A stretch of 64,000 bases of DNA from Bacillus rubiinfantis (GTDB taxonomy: Bacteria; Bacillota; Bacilli; Bacillales; Cytobacillaceae): assembly GCA_000752035.1 (NCBI GenBank), contig CCFE01000023.1:1-64000 (forward strand), read 5' to 3'. The position numbers and the translations under genes were made by a program. The notes below the pieces were generated by a model. The model was not told where the DNA came from. It saw only the letters and a program-made list of their open reading frames with translations, and did no database searches. This document shows positions 63,225-64,000 of this stretch, piece by piece; the first letter of the stretch is position 1; the number at the start of each line of letters is the position of its first letter.

Positions 63225-63364
63225 AATAGCTGCTCCTTGATTAAATGTACCAAGATATAATTATACGTGATTTTCAAATGTTTTTCTCACTTTTTTGTGA
63301 CTACGATTTAAAAATCGCAGAAGGTTGAGAGTTTAGTTCGCGATTGATATCCATATATTGAATA

Positions 63365-63388
63365 AAGACAGGAGCTAACTCCTGTCTT
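63365..63388 (-). terminator. terminator of the Gly/His repeat gene
   Basis: The stem AAGACAGGAG / CTCCTGTCTT with a 4-nt loop is followed by TATT on the minus strand. Confidence 0.8.
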
Positions 63389-63408
63389 CCCTTACATGTT
63401 CTGATATT

Positions 63409-63729
63409 TTATCTGCCATGTCCATGATGGTAGCCATGTCCCGGATAATAGCTGCCGTGTCCATGATGATAGCCATGTCCCGGATAATAGCCGCTGTGGC
63501 CATGGTGATAACCATGTCCCGGATAATAGCCGCCATGCCCATGATGATAACCACCGCCTGGATAGTAGCCGCCGTGGCCATGGTGATAACCGCCCCCAGG
63601 ATAGTGACCGCCGTGTCCTTGTTGATGGCCTCCTGTACCCATACCCATTCCTGGCATCGTCATACCGCCGCCTACATTCATACCCATTCCTGGATAACCA
63701 CCGGGCATTCCCATAAATTGTCTATCCAC
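63409..63729 (-). CDS. Gly/His/Tyr-rich tandem-repeat protein, spore-coat-like
   Basis: 106 aa. The N-terminal part is Met/Gly-rich (MGMPGGYPGMGMNVGGG). The rest is about five copies of a 13-residue unit GYYPGxGYHHGHG. The start is GTG 63729 with AGGAG six bases upstream. The repeat is rich in His (possible metal binding) and Tyr (possible cross-linking), as in several Bacillus coat or exosporium proteins. The coding DNA repeats with a 39-bp period. No signal peptide is present. Confidence 0.82.
   Translation of the reverse strand: MDRQFMGMPGGYPGMGMNVGGGMTMPGMGMGTGGHQQGHGGHYPGGGYHHGHGGYYPGGGYHHGHGGYYPGHGYHHGHSGYYPGHGYHHGHGSYYPGHGYHHGHGR
63412..63625. repeat. 39-bp tandem repeat inside the Gly/His gene
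   Basis: About five units of 39 bp encode the 13-aa repeat. The units differ mainly at third positions and at the Gly/His switch codon. Copy number may vary between strains. Confidence 0.85.
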
Positions 63730-63843
63730 TCACATCTCCTCCTCAATTGGTTGCATCATAGTGTATGTGTCCAAGAGGAAAAGTGGATAGGTTACCGCCT
63801 ATTACTCTCCGTTAAAATGGTCGAATGGGCCAAAACAAATTTT

Positions 63844-64000
63844 TTATTTTTTATTGATTTTCGATGGATTGTTAATTTTATACAATACCGGATCAGATAC
63901 AATAAATTCAGGGGCAGCATCTTTACCTTTTGCTAATTTCTTTGCTACAACTTTCCCATCAAACTCAAGTATGTCCTCAGGAGCTAACTCAAATTTTTTC
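63844..64000 (-). CDS. 3' end of an unidentified gene (truncated by the window)
   Basis: The minus-strand frame from the window edge to TAA at 63844-63846 reads ...FELAPEDILEFDGKVVAKKL...VLYKINNPSKINKK. It is charged with no hydrophobic segment. Only about 52 C-terminal residues are visible, so no family can be assigned. Confidence 0.65.
   Translation of the reverse strand, partial: KKFELAPEDILEFDGKVVAKKLAKGKDAAPEFIVSDPVLYKINNPSKINKK

Overview
The window looks like chromosomal DNA of an endospore-forming Bacillaceae (Bacillus/Neobacillus-like). The reasons are low GC, strong GGAGG-type ribosome sites, frequent TTG/GTG starts, a Bacillus-type purine riboswitch and T-box, and many spore genes: splAB, a GerPA/GerPF-like protein, cotS-cotSA-ytcB, and a Gly/His/Tyr-rich repeat protein of coat type. 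I see no rRNA, tRNA, CRISPR array, prophage or complete insertion sequence.

Layout. 1-2400: guanine riboswitch and xpt-pbuX. 2400-6900: GerP-like protein, an ABC-F ATPase, a TerC-family protein, an MFS exporter and a small anchored protein. 6930-12290: a reactive-sulfur cluster, all on the minus strand. It holds an Lgt-like/TlpA fusion, a DsrE protein, a membrane rhodanese, a glutaredoxin, a small ORF with two in-frame TGA codons, the persulfide sensor CstR, and a CoA-disulfide-reductase/rhodanese/TusA fusion. Five 16-bp operator-like palindromes sit on its four promoters. 12440-13950: splAB and a small gene. 14100-25030: mixed housekeeping genes (D-serine dehydratase, PAP2 protein, TerC/YkoY, YbaK-type deacylase, EamA, YebC) ending in ilvA under an Ile-specifying T-box. 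25480-28260: an SsuABC-type transporter with a striking 21-bp phased repeat between the permease and binding-protein genes.

28350-46700: efflux pumps, proline iminopeptidase, a PgaC-like glycosyltransferase, an overlapping HD-GYP/GGDEF pair, SstT, an AcuI-like reductase, threonine aldolase, EcsC, SirC, PepF and several very small genes. A dispersed GTGAAACT...GCGGGATA repeat appears four times between 17.4 and 40.6 kb. 46900-51170: a LytS/LytT two-component pair next to a CstA-family carrier. Both the kinase gene and the carrier gene carry a frameshift, so the pair appears co-inactivated or has linked sequence errors. 51270-55770: a BceRS-BceAB-type antimicrobial-peptide module with a perfect operator palindrome. 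55780-64000: acetoacetyl-CoA synthetase, the spore-coat cluster, a MATE pump, the repeat protein, and the 3' end of an unidentified gene.

The most unusual items are the CstR regulon with its TGA-interrupted small ORF, the seven-copy 21-bp array, and the paired frameshifts in the LytS/CstA system. All family assignments were made by reading motifs; no search was run.
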